A stretch of 64,000 nucleotides of DNA from Agrobacterium tumefaciens str. B6. Lineage in GTDB: Bacteria; Pseudomonadota; Alphaproteobacteria; Rhizobiales; Rhizobiaceae. Position numbers and translations under genes: made by a program. Every line of letters begins with the position of its first letter. Positions within the stretch are counted from its first letter, which is position 1. The notes beneath the pieces are model-generated. The model saw nothing but the letters and a program-made list of their open reading frames with translations. It was not told the origin of the DNA and did no database searches. The stretch lies in assembly GCF_001541315.1 (NCBI RefSeq), contig NZ_LMVK01000052.1, forward strand, positions 1 through 64,000, in the 5' to 3' direction. Below are positions 9,274 to 18,542 of the stretch, one piece after another.

Positions 9274-10521
9274 TCATAGGGCTAGCGCTCGTTGCAAATC
9301 ATCATGCTCGAATGCACTGGCCATACGGTTGATCTCGGCTGATCGCGCACCGACCGCCTTCGCAGTCTCGCGCCATGTTGCGGTGGCACTCGCGACTTCC
9401 TTAATGATCGCACGGGCCTGGGCGAGTGTGAGGGCGAAAAACTCGGCAGCTTCTTCCAGCAGATCAAGGGAGCAAGTGCCTTCATCAAGATCTATGTTGG
9501 TCGTCAGGACGCGCGCCTTGACGTCAGTAGGCACTGGATTGAGATCATACGCAGGGGATAACGACCAGCCAGCTTTACCGAGCCACAGAAAGCCGTGATT
9601 TCTCAGGTGGTCATCAACGTTGGAAATCAGCACATTGAAGGCGACGCGGCGATAAAGCGCGTGCGCATCGGTCTTTCCCTGCGCGCCGTGTTCGGCCAAG
9701 GCGTCTACGATCTCCGGATAGCTTCCACGCTCGCCGTCCTTTGCGCCCATCATCGCCATCGCGGACAGGAAGGGGATCCGGACAGCACCATCGCGGTCGA
9801 AGCGACGCGAGAGCATGACCTTATTGCCGGCGACGTCGATGAGCTCGTGGCGGGGCGTGACAATGCCGGCTTGTTCAGCCAGTTGCAGAGCGACCTCTTC
9901 CCATGTCTCAATGCTGTAGTCGTCGGTTTCCTTAGGAAACTTGGCGATCGAGAGATGGCCATGTTGATCGATAACAGAAGCCTTCGGACGCGCTCCGCCA
10001 AGCGAGGAGCCAGGCGCGAAGATGAGTTGAAGGTCTTCGTCGGTTTCCTCATCGCGCAGAATACGTTCGGTGATCTGCAGCAGGCGGCCGAGCTCGATGA
10101 GGGCGGGAACGCCGGCACGGATTGGCGCCTGGAATTCCTCGTCGCCTACCCAGCGGAACCGGAGCGCGCCGAGCCGTGTCTCGTCGGCGACGCCAAGCAG
10201 ATAGTCGCTTTCGGCAAGCGTGCGAACGGCCCGCCCATTGCGCTCAGCCAAGCGCCTTTCCGAGCGTTGCATGAGCCGTCGGCCCCAGGTATCGGGTGCT
10301 GAGTCGCCAATAGAGCCAAATGTTGCAAGGCCCGCGAGTGGGGCAAACGCTCCCCGGCTCAGAGCTAGAGCGGGCTCCAGCGAGAAGCGGTCGGGGTCCT
10401 CAAGCCAGGCACGGTCATACTCAAACATGATCGTTTCGGCACCACGGACGCGATTGCTCCGCGCCAAACCGATTGGACGTGTGCGGCCGTGGAGGTCGAG
10501 ATGAATTTCAAAATCAGCCAT
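9274..10521 (-). CDS. hipA: HipA-like serine/threonine kinase toxin
   Basis: A 415-residue HipA-fold protein. An N-terminal subdomain is followed by the Gly-rich SSLGGARPKA segment, which corresponds to the ATP/autophosphorylation loop of HipA. The catalytic loop is SNVDDHLRNHGF and the metal-binding block is PAYDLNPV. HipA toxins phosphorylate glutamyl-tRNA synthetase and induce dormancy. The ATG at 10521 overlaps the 3' end of the HTH gene by 8 bp, the usual antitoxin-first order. A longer start would run deeper into that gene. All key residues appear intact. Confidence 0.9.
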   Translation of the reverse strand: MADFEIHLDLHGRTRPIGLARSNRVRGAETIMFEYDRAWLEDPDRFSLEPALALSRGAFAPLAGLATFGSIGDSAPDTWGRRLMQRSERRLAERNGRAVRTLAESDYLLGVADETRLGALRFRWVGDEEFQAPIRAGVPALIELGRLLQITERILRDEETDEDLQLIFAPGSSLGGARPKASVIDQHGHLSIAKFPKETDDYSIETWEEVALQLAEQAGIVTPRHELIDVAGNKVMLSRRFDRDGAVRIPFLSAMAMMGAKDGERGSYPEIVDALAEHGAQGKTDAHALYRRVAFNVLISNVDDHLRNHGFLWLGKAGWSLSPAYDLNPVPTDVKARVLTTNIDLDEGTCSLDLLEEAAEFFALTLAQARAIIKEVASATATWRETAKAVGARSAEINRMASAFEHDDLQRALAL

Positions 10522-10849
10522 CGCGTGACGATCCCGGCGATCGCTTTGGGTGAGCGTGCTTGGGCAACTCCGCACTGGCCAGAGCCTGGCCGACGCTGTC
10601 GTTACTGATGTCGGCGACTTGGCTCAGCCCATCTAGTAGGCCGAGTGCCTGGAGGACGCCTGCATAGATGCCGATGCTGACATTGGTGTCCCCGGCCTCG
10701 ATCTTTTGAAGCGTTGAGCGTGAGGTGAAGGCACGTTCGGCTACTACCGCCATAGGTAGGCGGCGACGTCGACGTGCGTCGTGGATGTCTGCGCCCAGTT
10801 TGCGCAGCGCGCGCCGCACAGCGGCCGAAGGATTGTGAGGTGTCGGCAT
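10514..10849 (-). CDS. hipB: HipB-like XRE antitoxin/repressor
   Basis: A 111-residue protein with a Cro/C1-type helix-turn-helix (about residues 20-75, including FTSRSTLQKIEAGD) and a short charged C-terminal tail. It should bind and neutralise the adjacent HipA-like kinase and repress the operon. I start at the ATG at 10849 because AGGTGG sits just upstream; a GTG at 10864 would swallow that site. It is the first gene of the two-gene operon. Confidence 0.88.
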   Translation of the reverse strand: MPTPHNPSAAVRRALRKLGADIHDARRRRRLPMAVVAERAFTSRSTLQKIEAGDTNVSIGIYAGVLQALGLLDGLSQVADISNDSVGQALASAELPKHAHPKRSPGSSRDG

Positions 10850-11334
10850 TTGCCACCTTCGCACTACAGATTAGGCCGATATGTAGCACGAAGATTACAA
10901 TATTTCTAGAGGGATGGTTTGGTAGAAAGCTGATTGTTTCGGTGAGATTGGCATGGCTTTGAGTAGGAACAAATCACATACAACAATTTGCGCGCTAAGC
11001 CATCTAAGCCGGCAACTAATGACGGAACCAGAAGCAGCGGATGCTCCAAAAAACGATTCTATCCAACAAAAATTATATGAATCAGTGACTTAGACAGCAG
11101 AGTAAGGGGGAGGCGGTTCGTTTCTTTTCAAGGTGGAGACGTCCGGCAGGGCCCACGCAGATGCGGGGCTTGGTTTGCATCTGCATGGGCGATGTGGATC
11201 AGCCAGTCATCTGAGTGGCTACCCTGATTGCTTAACGTCCTCTCAGTAGAGGAAGCAAAATTGATCTGTAGCAGGGCATTGCGTAATGAAAACGAGGGCG
11301 CTATATGTAGGTATGTTCCTACACGGAGGCGCAT
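10850..11334. other. AT-rich intergenic region between two toxin-antitoxin loci
   Basis: A 485-bp divergent region. It holds the hipBA promoter on the left and the palindrome upstream of the Phd-like gene on the right. No credible gene is seen; the short frames inside lack family resemblance and start signals. Confidence 0.5.
11306..11323. promoter_or_regulatory. candidate autoregulatory operator of the Phd/VapC module
   Basis: TGTAGG, a 6-nt spacer, then CCTACA form an inverted repeat that ends just before the GGAGG ribosome site of the antitoxin gene. Phd/YefM antitoxins typically repress their own operon from such palindromes. Function is inferred from position. Confidence 0.45.
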
Positions 11335-11589
11335 ATGGCTACTACCAGCTTGACCAGCCGCGAATTAAATCACGATGTCGGCAGAGCTAAAAAAGCTGCT
11401 GAAGCAGGACCCGTCGTTATCACTGATCGCGGCAGACCGTCGCATGTACTGATGACGTACGGTGAGTTTGAGCGCTTGACAGGCAAACGTCACAATCTCG
11501 TAGATGCGCTGTCAATGCCTGGATTGTCGAGTATCGATTTGAATCCGTCTCGATCGGTCATTGCTACTCGCGAAGTTGATCTGTCTTGA
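11335..11589 (+). CDS. Phd/YefM-family antitoxin
   Basis: An 84-residue protein with the family start (TSRELNHDVGRAKKAAEAGPV) and the VVITDRGRPSHVLMTYGEFERL core that forms the DNA-binding N-terminal fold. The variable C-terminal tail (about residues 55-84) should wrap the toxin. It is preceded by GGAGG and a palindrome. Its TGA overlaps the TTG start of the PIN toxin, giving coupled expression. Confidence 0.9.
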   Translation: MATTSLTSRELNHDVGRAKKAAEAGPVVITDRGRPSHVLMTYGEFERLTGKRHNLVDALSMPGLSSIDLNPSRSVIATREVDLS

Positions 11590-12008
11590 AATATCTGCTC
11601 GACACAAACGTAGTCTCCGAGCTCCGTAAAGTGGGCGACGGTAAAGCTGATCTGAACGTGACGGCTTGGTTAAGTGCGCGGGATTCCCGTGATTTTTATA
11701 TTTCCGCCATAACAATTTTGGAGCTTGAGCGCGGGATATTCAGCATCCAGCGGCGTGACATTGAGCAGGGCTCTCGCTTACGAGCCTGGATGGATAGCCG
11801 AGTTCGCCCAGGGTTTGCTGATCGCATCATCTCCATCGATGAAGCAGTTGCGACAAGATGCGCCCACTTGCATATTCCGGACCGCCGCAATGAAGCTGAT
11901 GCACTCATCGCTGCCACGGCGATCGTGCACGGTCTAGTTGTCGTCACACGCAACATTCAAGATTTCCAGGAAACCGGCGTTGTTGTCGTGGACCCATGGC
12001 GCGGCTGA
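11586..12008 (+). CDS. vapC: VapC-like PIN-domain toxin
   Basis: A 140-residue PIN ribonuclease. Its acidic quartet is visible: LLDTNVVSE near the N terminus, ILELERG in the middle, NEADALIAATA and the VTRN..DF block near the C terminus. Such toxins cleave tRNA or rRNA. Translation begins at TTG 11586, overlapping the antitoxin stop (TTGA). A Phd/YefM-type antitoxin with a PIN toxin is a common mixed pairing. Confidence 0.9.
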   Translation: MKYLLDTNVVSELRKVGDGKADLNVTAWLSARDSRDFYISAITILELERGIFSIQRRDIEQGSRLRAWMDSRVRPGFADRIISIDEAVATRCAHLHIPDRRNEADALIAATAIVHGLVVVTRNIQDFQETGVVVVDPWRG

Positions 12009-12326
12009 AAACAGGCACAGGGCGCCAATAATTTGCCTTTTCGAGGTCCGCAGGGACGCGTGGTTGACTTCGCGGAGTAATGGTCGGCAGTTCGAATCCT
12101 ATCAACTGCTTTACGCTATCCAGATAAATGACCCCCAAATGATTCTTTGGCCGGTCGCTTCCATTGGTAATGACCGTTCGATGAATTGATCTCGAACAAG
12201 GCCGATCTTTGCCCGACGCAGAATCAAAATTGACTCTTTTTATCATGTTATCTATTCGGCTTGATCAAAGCGTGAGGCCTCGAATCAGCGAAAGCCTGCG
12301 GTCGTCAATTTTGTCGGGGGCTTGTT
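12009..12326. other. intergenic region upstream of the TonB receptor
   Basis: A 318-bp gap. It contains an AT-rich stretch with a candidate iron-regulatory box at 12231-12245. No gene is supported. A T-arm-like string at about 12085-12110 does not fold into a tRNA. Confidence 0.5.
12231..12245 (+). promoter_or_regulatory. candidate RirA iron-responsive (IRO-type) box
   Basis: TGACTCTTTTTATCA fits the TGA-N9-TCA core described for the rhizobial iron regulator RirA. It lies 82 bp upstream of the TonB-dependent receptor start in an AT-rich stretch. The pattern is short and can arise by chance; the support is its placement before an iron-uptake gene. Confidence 0.4.
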
Positions 12327-14474
12327 ATGAATGTTCGCACGGGATGCGCGATAGTACTGGCGGTTGTGGCCAGCGAGCCAGCTTCCGCCGAAGATACGAT
12401 GCAACTCAAACCAATCGTCATTTCAGGCGACAGAGAGAAAACCTCCTCGATCGGAACATTGCCGGATCATTATGCCGGTGGGCAAGTCGCAAAAGGTATG
12501 CGACTTGGCATACTCGGCGACCGGGATTTTATGGACACTCCCTTTAGTGCAACGGCCTATACGTCGCAGAAGATTGAGGATCAGGGCGCGCAGACCGTTG
12601 GTGAAGTGATGGATAATGATCCATCGGTCCGAAACACCCATTCGTCCGGCGGAATGCTGGACTCCTTCTATATCAGGGGATTTCCGATCGGCGAAGGCAA
12701 TTTCGGCGAGATGGCCTTTGACGGCGTTTACGGTATTGCGCCGGCCTACCGCGTTTTCACGGAATATGCGGAACGCATTGAGGTGTTGAAGGGTCCAACA
12801 GCATTCCTCTATGGCATTTCACCCAACAGCGCCGTCGGGGGCACCATCAATATCGTGCCGAAACGGGCTCTGGATGAAGACCTGACACGGATCACCACTG
12901 ATTATGCTTCAAAGATGCAGGGCGGCGTTCATGTCGACCTGTCCCGCCGTTTCGGCGATGAGCGTCAGTTCGGTGTCCGGGCCAATGGCAGTGTTCACGG
13001 CGGTGACACGCAAATCGACGATCAGAGCCGAGATTTCTTTGTTGGTTCGCTGGCCCTGGACTACGAGGGAGAAAACCTCAGAGCCACGCTCGATATCATT
13101 GGACAGCATGAAAAATACGATGCGTTATCGCGTCCGTTCTACCCAGGCAGTCGTCTTGCAGCAATCCCGCCTGCGCCCGACGGATCGCTGAACGTACAGC
13201 AGCCATGGGAGTGGTCGAAAAGCACGGACCGCTCGGTTCTTGGACGATTCGAATATGATCTGACCGACGATGTCACCTGGTTCGGTGCAGCAGGCGGCGG
13301 CACCTCCTATGTCCATCGCCTGTTCGGCCTGCCTACCATTCTCAACTCCGCCGGCGACATCAGCACCCTGCCGCAAAATGGCGTCTTCGATGTCGACAGG
13401 CTAACAGCGGAGACCGGCCTGAGGGCGAAGTTCGATACCGGTCCTGTTTCTCATGCGGTTACCCTGCAGGCGAGCCATCTGAGGCAGAGCCTCGACCGTG
13501 CCATCGTGTCTGGAACGACCGATCTCAGCAACATGTACGATCCGGTGAGCCGGGTTGAGCAGTTTGTGGCGAATCCGGGCTCGGTGCCGAAAGTGTCGGA
13601 AAGCACGCTCTCTGGCATTGCGCTGTCCGACACCTTGTCGATGCTGGACGAACGACTGCAACTGACCGTTGGTGGCCGCTTTCAGCAGATCGACTCGAAA
13701 AACTTCAATACGGTCACGGGCATGGTTTCCTCTTCATCGGATGAGGACGCAGTCACGCCGTTGGTGGGTGTCGTCGTCCGTCCCTGGGATGCCGTATCCT
13801 TCTACGCAAACTATGCCGAGGGGCTCAGCATTGGCGACACGGCGCCTATCACTGCAGTCAACTCCGGTGAAACGCTTGCTCCCTATCGGACGACCCAATA
13901 CGAGATCGGCACGAAGATCGATCTTGGCCATGTTGGAATGACGGTTAGCGCATTCCAGATCGAAAAGCCGTTTGGTCAGTTGGAATTGACCGGGGCAGGG
14001 CTTCTGTTTTCGGCAGGAGGCGAACAACGCAATCGCGGACTTGAGTTTAACGTCTTTGGAGAGGTCACGGATGATATCCGCTTGCTCGGTGGATTGACGC
14101 TAATTGATGGCGCGCTGACGAAAACATCGAGTTCCCAGACCCTCGGAAACAAGCCTATTGGTGTTCCCTCCGTTCAGGCGAATATTGGCGTGGAGTGGGA
14201 TACGTCGTTTCTCGAGGGCTTCACCCTCTCAGCCAATGTGATCCACACTGGAGAGCAGTATATCAATACGACCAATAGCCTGAAAATCCCGTCCTGGACG
14301 CGGCTGGATTTAGGCGCGCGTTACAAGACGGAAATCGAGAACAGGCCGGTAACATTCCGTGCTTCCGTCGAAAACGTCTTCGACAAGGATTATTGGTCAG
14401 GCGTGGCAAGTTACAGTACGATCGCACAGGGCGCGCCGCGCACGTTCAAGCTATCGATGACAACTGATTTTTGA
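12327..14474 (+). CDS. TonB-dependent siderophore receptor
   Basis: A 715-residue outer-membrane gated channel. A short signal peptide (cleavage near ASAED) is followed by a TonB-box-like LKPIVISG. The plug domain includes FYIRGFPI, ERIEVLKGPTAFLYG and GGTINIVPKR. A 22-strand barrel follows, ending in an aromatic residue (TTDF), as needed for outer-membrane insertion. Plug motifs match hydroxamate-type siderophore receptors (FhuE/FoxA group). An iron-box-like site lies upstream. It is convergent with a siderophore-binding protein at 14578, the presumed periplasmic partner. Confidence 0.92.
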   Translation: MNVRTGCAIVLAVVASEPASAEDTMQLKPIVISGDREKTSSIGTLPDHYAGGQVAKGMRLGILGDRDFMDTPFSATAYTSQKIEDQGAQTVGEVMDNDPSVRNTHSSGGMLDSFYIRGFPIGEGNFGEMAFDGVYGIAPAYRVFTEYAERIEVLKGPTAFLYGISPNSAVGGTINIVPKRALDEDLTRITTDYASKMQGGVHVDLSRRFGDERQFGVRANGSVHGGDTQIDDQSRDFFVGSLALDYEGENLRATLDIIGQHEKYDALSRPFYPGSRLAAIPPAPDGSLNVQQPWEWSKSTDRSVLGRFEYDLTDDVTWFGAAGGGTSYVHRLFGLPTILNSAGDISTLPQNGVFDVDRLTAETGLRAKFDTGPVSHAVTLQASHLRQSLDRAIVSGTTDLSNMYDPVSRVEQFVANPGSVPKVSESTLSGIALSDTLSMLDERLQLTVGGRFQQIDSKNFNTVTGMVSSSSDEDAVTPLVGVVVRPWDAVSFYANYAEGLSIGDTAPITAVNSGETLAPYRTTQYEIGTKIDLGHVGMTVSAFQIEKPFGQLELTGAGLLFSAGGEQRNRGLEFNVFGEVTDDIRLLGGLTLIDGALTKTSSSQTLGNKPIGVPSVQANIGVEWDTSFLEGFTLSANVIHTGEQYINTTNSLKIPSWTRLDLGARYKTEIENRPVTFRASVENVFDKDYWSGVASYSTIAQGAPRTFKLSMTTDF

Positions 14475-14577
14475 GATCGCCAAGTCGGGACCGACGACGC
14501 CATGTTCTTGATGGCAGATGGAACCGGTCTTCATACCATCACAAATGCTGGGGCCGGCGCCACCACGCGAATGGGCA

Positions 14578-15726
14578 TTACTTTGCGGAGGCATCGAAGC
14601 TGACGGCATAGCCGGGTTTGTAGTCGATCGGCAGAAACCGTCTGTGGTATTCAGCGAATGTCTCGTCGGGATCAAGGTCCGCAAAGAGGTCCGGATGAAG
14701 CCATTTGGCAATCCATTGGATGGCGACAAACTCATAGGGGCTGTTATAGAACTGGTGCCAGATGCCATGAAAGTTGTTCTTTATCTGTGCATTTGTACCA
14801 GTGTAGGCATGGCGTGCGGGATACCATTCCAGTTTTTTGCGGGCCTGTTCGAGGTTGGCGCCCGGCCCCAAAGGAATCCAGCGACCTGCGGGCGCGTAAG
14901 CCTGCCAGTCCGCACTTGTGACGATCACCTGATCGGGGTTGGACACGACCACCTGTTCAGGGCTGAGTTGCCCAAAGGTCGATGGCAGGAATTCGCTTCC
15001 GATGTTATCGCCGCCGGCTAGCTCAACGTATTTTCCAAAATTCTCGGCGCCAAAAGTCAGGCAGCAATCCTCGGAATATCCACCGATGCGCTCGATAAAC
15101 ACTTTGGAACGAACTGGCTTGACCCGGTCGAGAACGCTTTCGACCCGCGCCATTGCCTCCTTCCTGAATGAAATGATTTCTTCCGCTCTTTCTTCTCGCC
15201 CCATAATCTCACCCAGAATCCGGATTGTCGGATCGGTGTTTTTCAGGGGCGAATGGCGGAAATCGACATAGAGCACCGGAATATCAAGGGACGCCAGCTT
15301 CTCGACGTATTGTGCTTCCTCGTTTGCCTGTTTCGCTTCAAGATTGAGAAGGACGACATCCGGTTTCTGGACGACGGCGGATTCTATATCGATGAGACTG
15401 CCTTCATGGCCCTTGAAGGTGGGCAATTGCGCGAGCGCCGGGAATTTGTCGAGATATTGTCTGTAGGTCGCGGGATCAGCTTCGATCAGATCGTTGCGCC
15501 AGGCGACGATACGTTGAAACGGGTTTTCCTTGTCGAGCGAAGCGATCAGATAGAGTTGGCGCCCTTCTCCTAGCAGCATGTGCTGAACGGGAACGTTGAC
15601 CTCTACGCGCCGACCGGCAATGTCGGTAATCGTCACGGGATGTTGCGGGGCGGCGTTTTCTTCGGCGCCAGCGAATGTGGGCAGCGCGAGCCAGAATGAG
15701 AGCAGTATGCCTAGGCGTCGTTTCAC
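14578..15726 (-). CDS. iron-siderophore ABC transporter substrate-binding protein
   Basis: A 382-residue periplasmic protein of the FepB/FhuD/BtuF class (periplasmic_binding_2 fold). A signal peptide is cleaved near FAGAEE. The TITDIAGRRVEVNVPV opening and the VQKPDVVLLN and NPDQVIVTS repeats are typical, with a long helical linker between lobes. The start is GTG at 15726, preceded by GGGAG. No permease or ATPase gene is adjacent, so it must use components encoded elsewhere. It is convergent with the TonB receptor. Confidence 0.85.
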   Translation of the reverse strand: MKRRLGILLSFWLALPTFAGAEENAAPQHPVTITDIAGRRVEVNVPVQHMLLGEGRQLYLIASLDKENPFQRIVAWRNDLIEADPATYRQYLDKFPALAQLPTFKGHEGSLIDIESAVVQKPDVVLLNLEAKQANEEAQYVEKLASLDIPVLYVDFRHSPLKNTDPTIRILGEIMGREERAEEIISFRKEAMARVESVLDRVKPVRSKVFIERIGGYSEDCCLTFGAENFGKYVELAGGDNIGSEFLPSTFGQLSPEQVVVSNPDQVIVTSADWQAYAPAGRWIPLGPGANLEQARKKLEWYPARHAYTGTNAQIKNNFHGIWHQFYNSPYEFVAIQWIAKWLHPDLFADLDPDETFAEYHRRFLPIDYKPGYAVSFDASAK

Positions 15727-16146
15727 GGAGTATCTCCCATGGGCCTTAGAAACCTTGCGGAGAACCAGGCCCGCGCGTTTAAAAAAGGGATATTACGTAA
15801 GCGAGACGAAAGGGTAAATCGTTTGTGGGCTAAAAGCTGCTTCACCCCGACGCTTGTGACGATCCCATGCATTTGTACAAGGCATCCAGCCGACTCCAGT
15901 GGATCAATGGTCAATCCGCTTTGGACTATCGATTGGACAGGGCGCCTCTCCATTTCCGGTCCAGATATTGGTGAGGCCACAGCGCTCGCGTGATAAGACG
16001 CCTATGGCTGTTATTGGCGCAAAGCTGCAGAGGACCCGCCATAGCAGTATGAAGGAAAGCGACTTAGCTTAATTGTTCCTGGAGAGGCTGATTCAAGTCG
16101 TCTAAGGAAAGGCCTCGCGCTCATGCCCTTTCCGCGGGCGGGGCGT
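15727..16146. other. intergenic region, no gene seen
   Basis: This 420-bp gap lies upstream of the siderophore-binding-protein gene and beyond the 3' end of ggt. Short frames on both strands have no recognisable product or ribosome site. It should contain the promoter of the minus-strand binding-protein gene. Confidence 0.45.
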
Positions 16147-17904
16147 TCATTCCCCTAAAACTGCTCCCTCGCGTCGTGGATCGGCGCTGCCGGCCAAGCC
16201 CTGCGCGGTCATCTCGATAGCATGCAAACCCGAGTTCATCTCACCCGGTTTCACCTCGTAGCCCAGCGCCTTCAGCGGCCCGACCAGATCTTCCGCGCTG
16301 GTGCCGGCCTCGATGTCGTAGGTGCCGAAGCGGTTGATGAGATGCGGCTGGGCGACGATCGCCTCAACCGGCATGCTCCAGTCAATATAGGCGATCAGTG
16401 CCTGCGCCACATAACCGATGATCTGGCTGCCGCCCGGCGAACCAATGGCGAGCAGCGGCCTTCCATCCTTCATCACGATTGTTGGGGCCATGGAGGAGCG
16501 CGGCCGTTTGCCGGGCTCGACGCGGTTGGCGACCGGCAGGCCACCGTCATGAGTCTTGAAGGAAAAGTCCGTCAACTCGTTATTGAGCAGGAAGCCGTTC
16601 GTCATCAGACGCGAGCCGAAGCCGTTTTCGATCGTCGTCGTCATCGAGACCACGTTGCCATCCTTGTCGACGATGACAAAATGGCTTGTGGAGGGCAATT
16701 CGAGCGCGGCGTCCCGGCCGAAAAGTTGCGCGTGGTCCCATTGCGGCTCGCCGGCCTTGACGGCATCTTTGGCCAACGCCTTGTCGCCGTCGAGCAGCTT
16801 TGCCCTCTCGGCCAGATAGGTCTTGTCCAGCAGGCCCTTGATCGGCACCGGCACGAAATCGGTATCAGCGATATAGCGCTCGCGATCGGCGAAGGCGAGA
16901 CGCTGCGCATCGCCGATAATGCGCCAGCTTTCGACGTTTTTCGGCCCTAGGGACTTGAGATCGAAATTCTCCGCCATGCCGAGCATCTGGCCGATGGCGA
17001 TGCCGCCCGAAGACGGCGGTCCCATGCCGCAAACGTCGAGAGCACGATAGATGAAGCAGACCGGCTCGCGCTCGATGACGCGATAGTTGGAAAGATCGGA
17101 AAGCGACAGCACGCCGGGATTGTCGGCCGCCTCGCGCACGGTCTTGACGATCGCCTCGGCGATTCTCCCCTTGTAAAAGGCATCTGCGCCACCTTTGGCG
17201 AGCGCCGCAAGCGTCTCGGCATAAGCCGGGTTCTTCAACCAGGCCCCGGTCTGCAATGCGGCCCCGGAGGTGTCGAAGAAATATGACCGGGCCTCTTTAT
17301 ATTTTTTCAACCGATCACCCTCGGATGCGATCAGGGAGGCAAGACGCGGCGACACTTTGAAACCTTCCGTCGCCAGCTTTTCAGCGGGCTTCAGCAGGCT
17401 TGCCCATTCCGCCGTTCCATAGCGTTTGTGGGCTTCCTCCAGGAGTCGCACCGTTCCCGGCGTGCCAACGGAACGGCCGCCAATTACTGCATCCATGAAT
17501 TTAAGCGGCTGACCTTTGTCATCCAGGAAGAGCTTTGGCGTGGCTTCCGTCGGCGCCGTCTCCCGGCCGTCAAACGTCGTCAGCTTGCCGCTTTTCGCGT
17601 GGTAATAGACCAGGAACGCACCGCCGCCGAGACCAGAACTTTGCGGTTCAACGAGGCCCAGCACGGCCTGTACCGCCACCATCGCATCGATAGCGTTACC
17701 GCCTGCGGCGATCACGTCGCGCCCCGCCTCGGCCGCCAGCGGATTGGCCGCCGCCACCATGAAGCTCTTCGACTCGACACGTCTGGCAGTCGCAACATCA
17801 GTCGCCTTCTCGGGTGCAACCGTGTCGGACGCCTGCTGGGCGGAGGCGATCGCGGTGGAAAGCATCAAGGCGAGAACAGCCTCACCGAGAAATCTCATTT
17901 TCAT
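16147..17904 (-). CDS. ggt: gamma-glutamyltransferase (secreted)
   Basis: A 585-residue Ntn-hydrolase proenzyme that cleaves gamma-glutamyl bonds such as those of glutathione. An N-terminal signal peptide (cleavage near ASAQQ) directs it to the periplasm. The large subunit starts with ANPLAAEAGRDVIAAGGNAIDA. The autoprocessing Thr lies in PSTSHFVIVDKDGNVVSMTTTIE and becomes the N terminus of the small subunit. The GSPGGSQI oxyanion motif is present. The ATG at 17904 follows a GGAGG nine bases upstream. It stands alone. Confidence 0.94.
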   Translation of the reverse strand: MKMRFLGEAVLALMLSTAIASAQQASDTVAPEKATDVATARRVESKSFMVAAANPLAAEAGRDVIAAGGNAIDAMVAVQAVLGLVEPQSSGLGGGAFLVYYHAKSGKLTTFDGRETAPTEATPKLFLDDKGQPLKFMDAVIGGRSVGTPGTVRLLEEAHKRYGTAEWASLLKPAEKLATEGFKVSPRLASLIASEGDRLKKYKEARSYFFDTSGAALQTGAWLKNPAYAETLAALAKGGADAFYKGRIAEAIVKTVREAADNPGVLSLSDLSNYRVIEREPVCFIYRALDVCGMGPPSSGGIAIGQMLGMAENFDLKSLGPKNVESWRIIGDAQRLAFADRERYIADTDFVPVPIKGLLDKTYLAERAKLLDGDKALAKDAVKAGEPQWDHAQLFGRDAALELPSTSHFVIVDKDGNVVSMTTTIENGFGSRLMTNGFLLNNELTDFSFKTHDGGLPVANRVEPGKRPRSSMAPTIVMKDGRPLLAIGSPGGSQIIGYVAQALIAYIDWSMPVEAIVAQPHLINRFGTYDIEAGTSAEDLVGPLKALGYEVKPGEMNSGLHAIEMTAQGLAGSADPRREGAVLGE

Positions 17905-18542
17905 TAGCCTTATCCTCCAGAGAGGGACAACCAGTTCATGCAAGTAGGATATCAAACCGAGCCAGCACGCAGGCTGAACCCATATCGACCAAGGCGGAAC
18001 GTTGTCCGGACTGTTCCTTCGTTCCCGCAAAGGTTCGGCCTTCACCGGCATTTCGCCCCTGTCCGTTGGTTCGCCCCGCTATTGAGCGTCGGTCTGGTGC
18101 GCCGCTTTTTTCGACACTATGGTGGCTGTTTCGCCGCATGTCCATCATGTCGAAGGGTCGACATATCGTTGGAAACGGAGCCTCCGTTAACAGCAGTGTC
18201 GCCAGTTCGATTTGTACCAAGAACTTTGTAAATTGCATGAGTCTCGATGCAAGCCGCCTCCCGGGACAAAAAAATAGGGTTGCTTTGCGCCTCAGGAAAC
18301 GCCGATAGCCTCTCAAGCATCCGTAGACGAGCGTTTCGAAGTAATTCGTTTTGGTATCGGTGCGCCTGTCTCCAACGGCTTTGGCATTTCGCTGCAGTGT
18401 AAGAACAACAGGGGATTGATTTCACGTTTTGAAATGAACGGTCACCGAAAATGAGTTCCCATCCGGCGACTATGCGGTCATGTCTTTATCACAGGTCGTG
18501 TGAGCCGTTGCTCTACGATACGCGAGGCAAAGAGTTGACAGT
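17905..18542. other. gene-poor region, 638 bp
   Basis: Divergent gap between ggt and the FabMG-like gene. It holds the ggt ribosome site and presumably both promoters. Several overlapping frames exist, but none shows family motifs or a good start, so I call no gene. Its length suggests a decayed gene or an undetected small RNA. Confidence 0.4.

Noticed and set aside
12085..12110. tRNA-like T-arm string (GCAGTTCGAATCCTATC)
   Set aside because: It contains the TTCGAAT core, but the flanking stem does not pair and no acceptor, D-arm or anticodon arm can be built upstream. It may be an old integration scar at most.
15723..15980. 85-codon minus-strand frame upstream of the siderophore-binding protein gene
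   Set aside because: It overlaps that gene's start region, lacks a ribosome site and has no recognisable product; promoter sequence is the better explanation.
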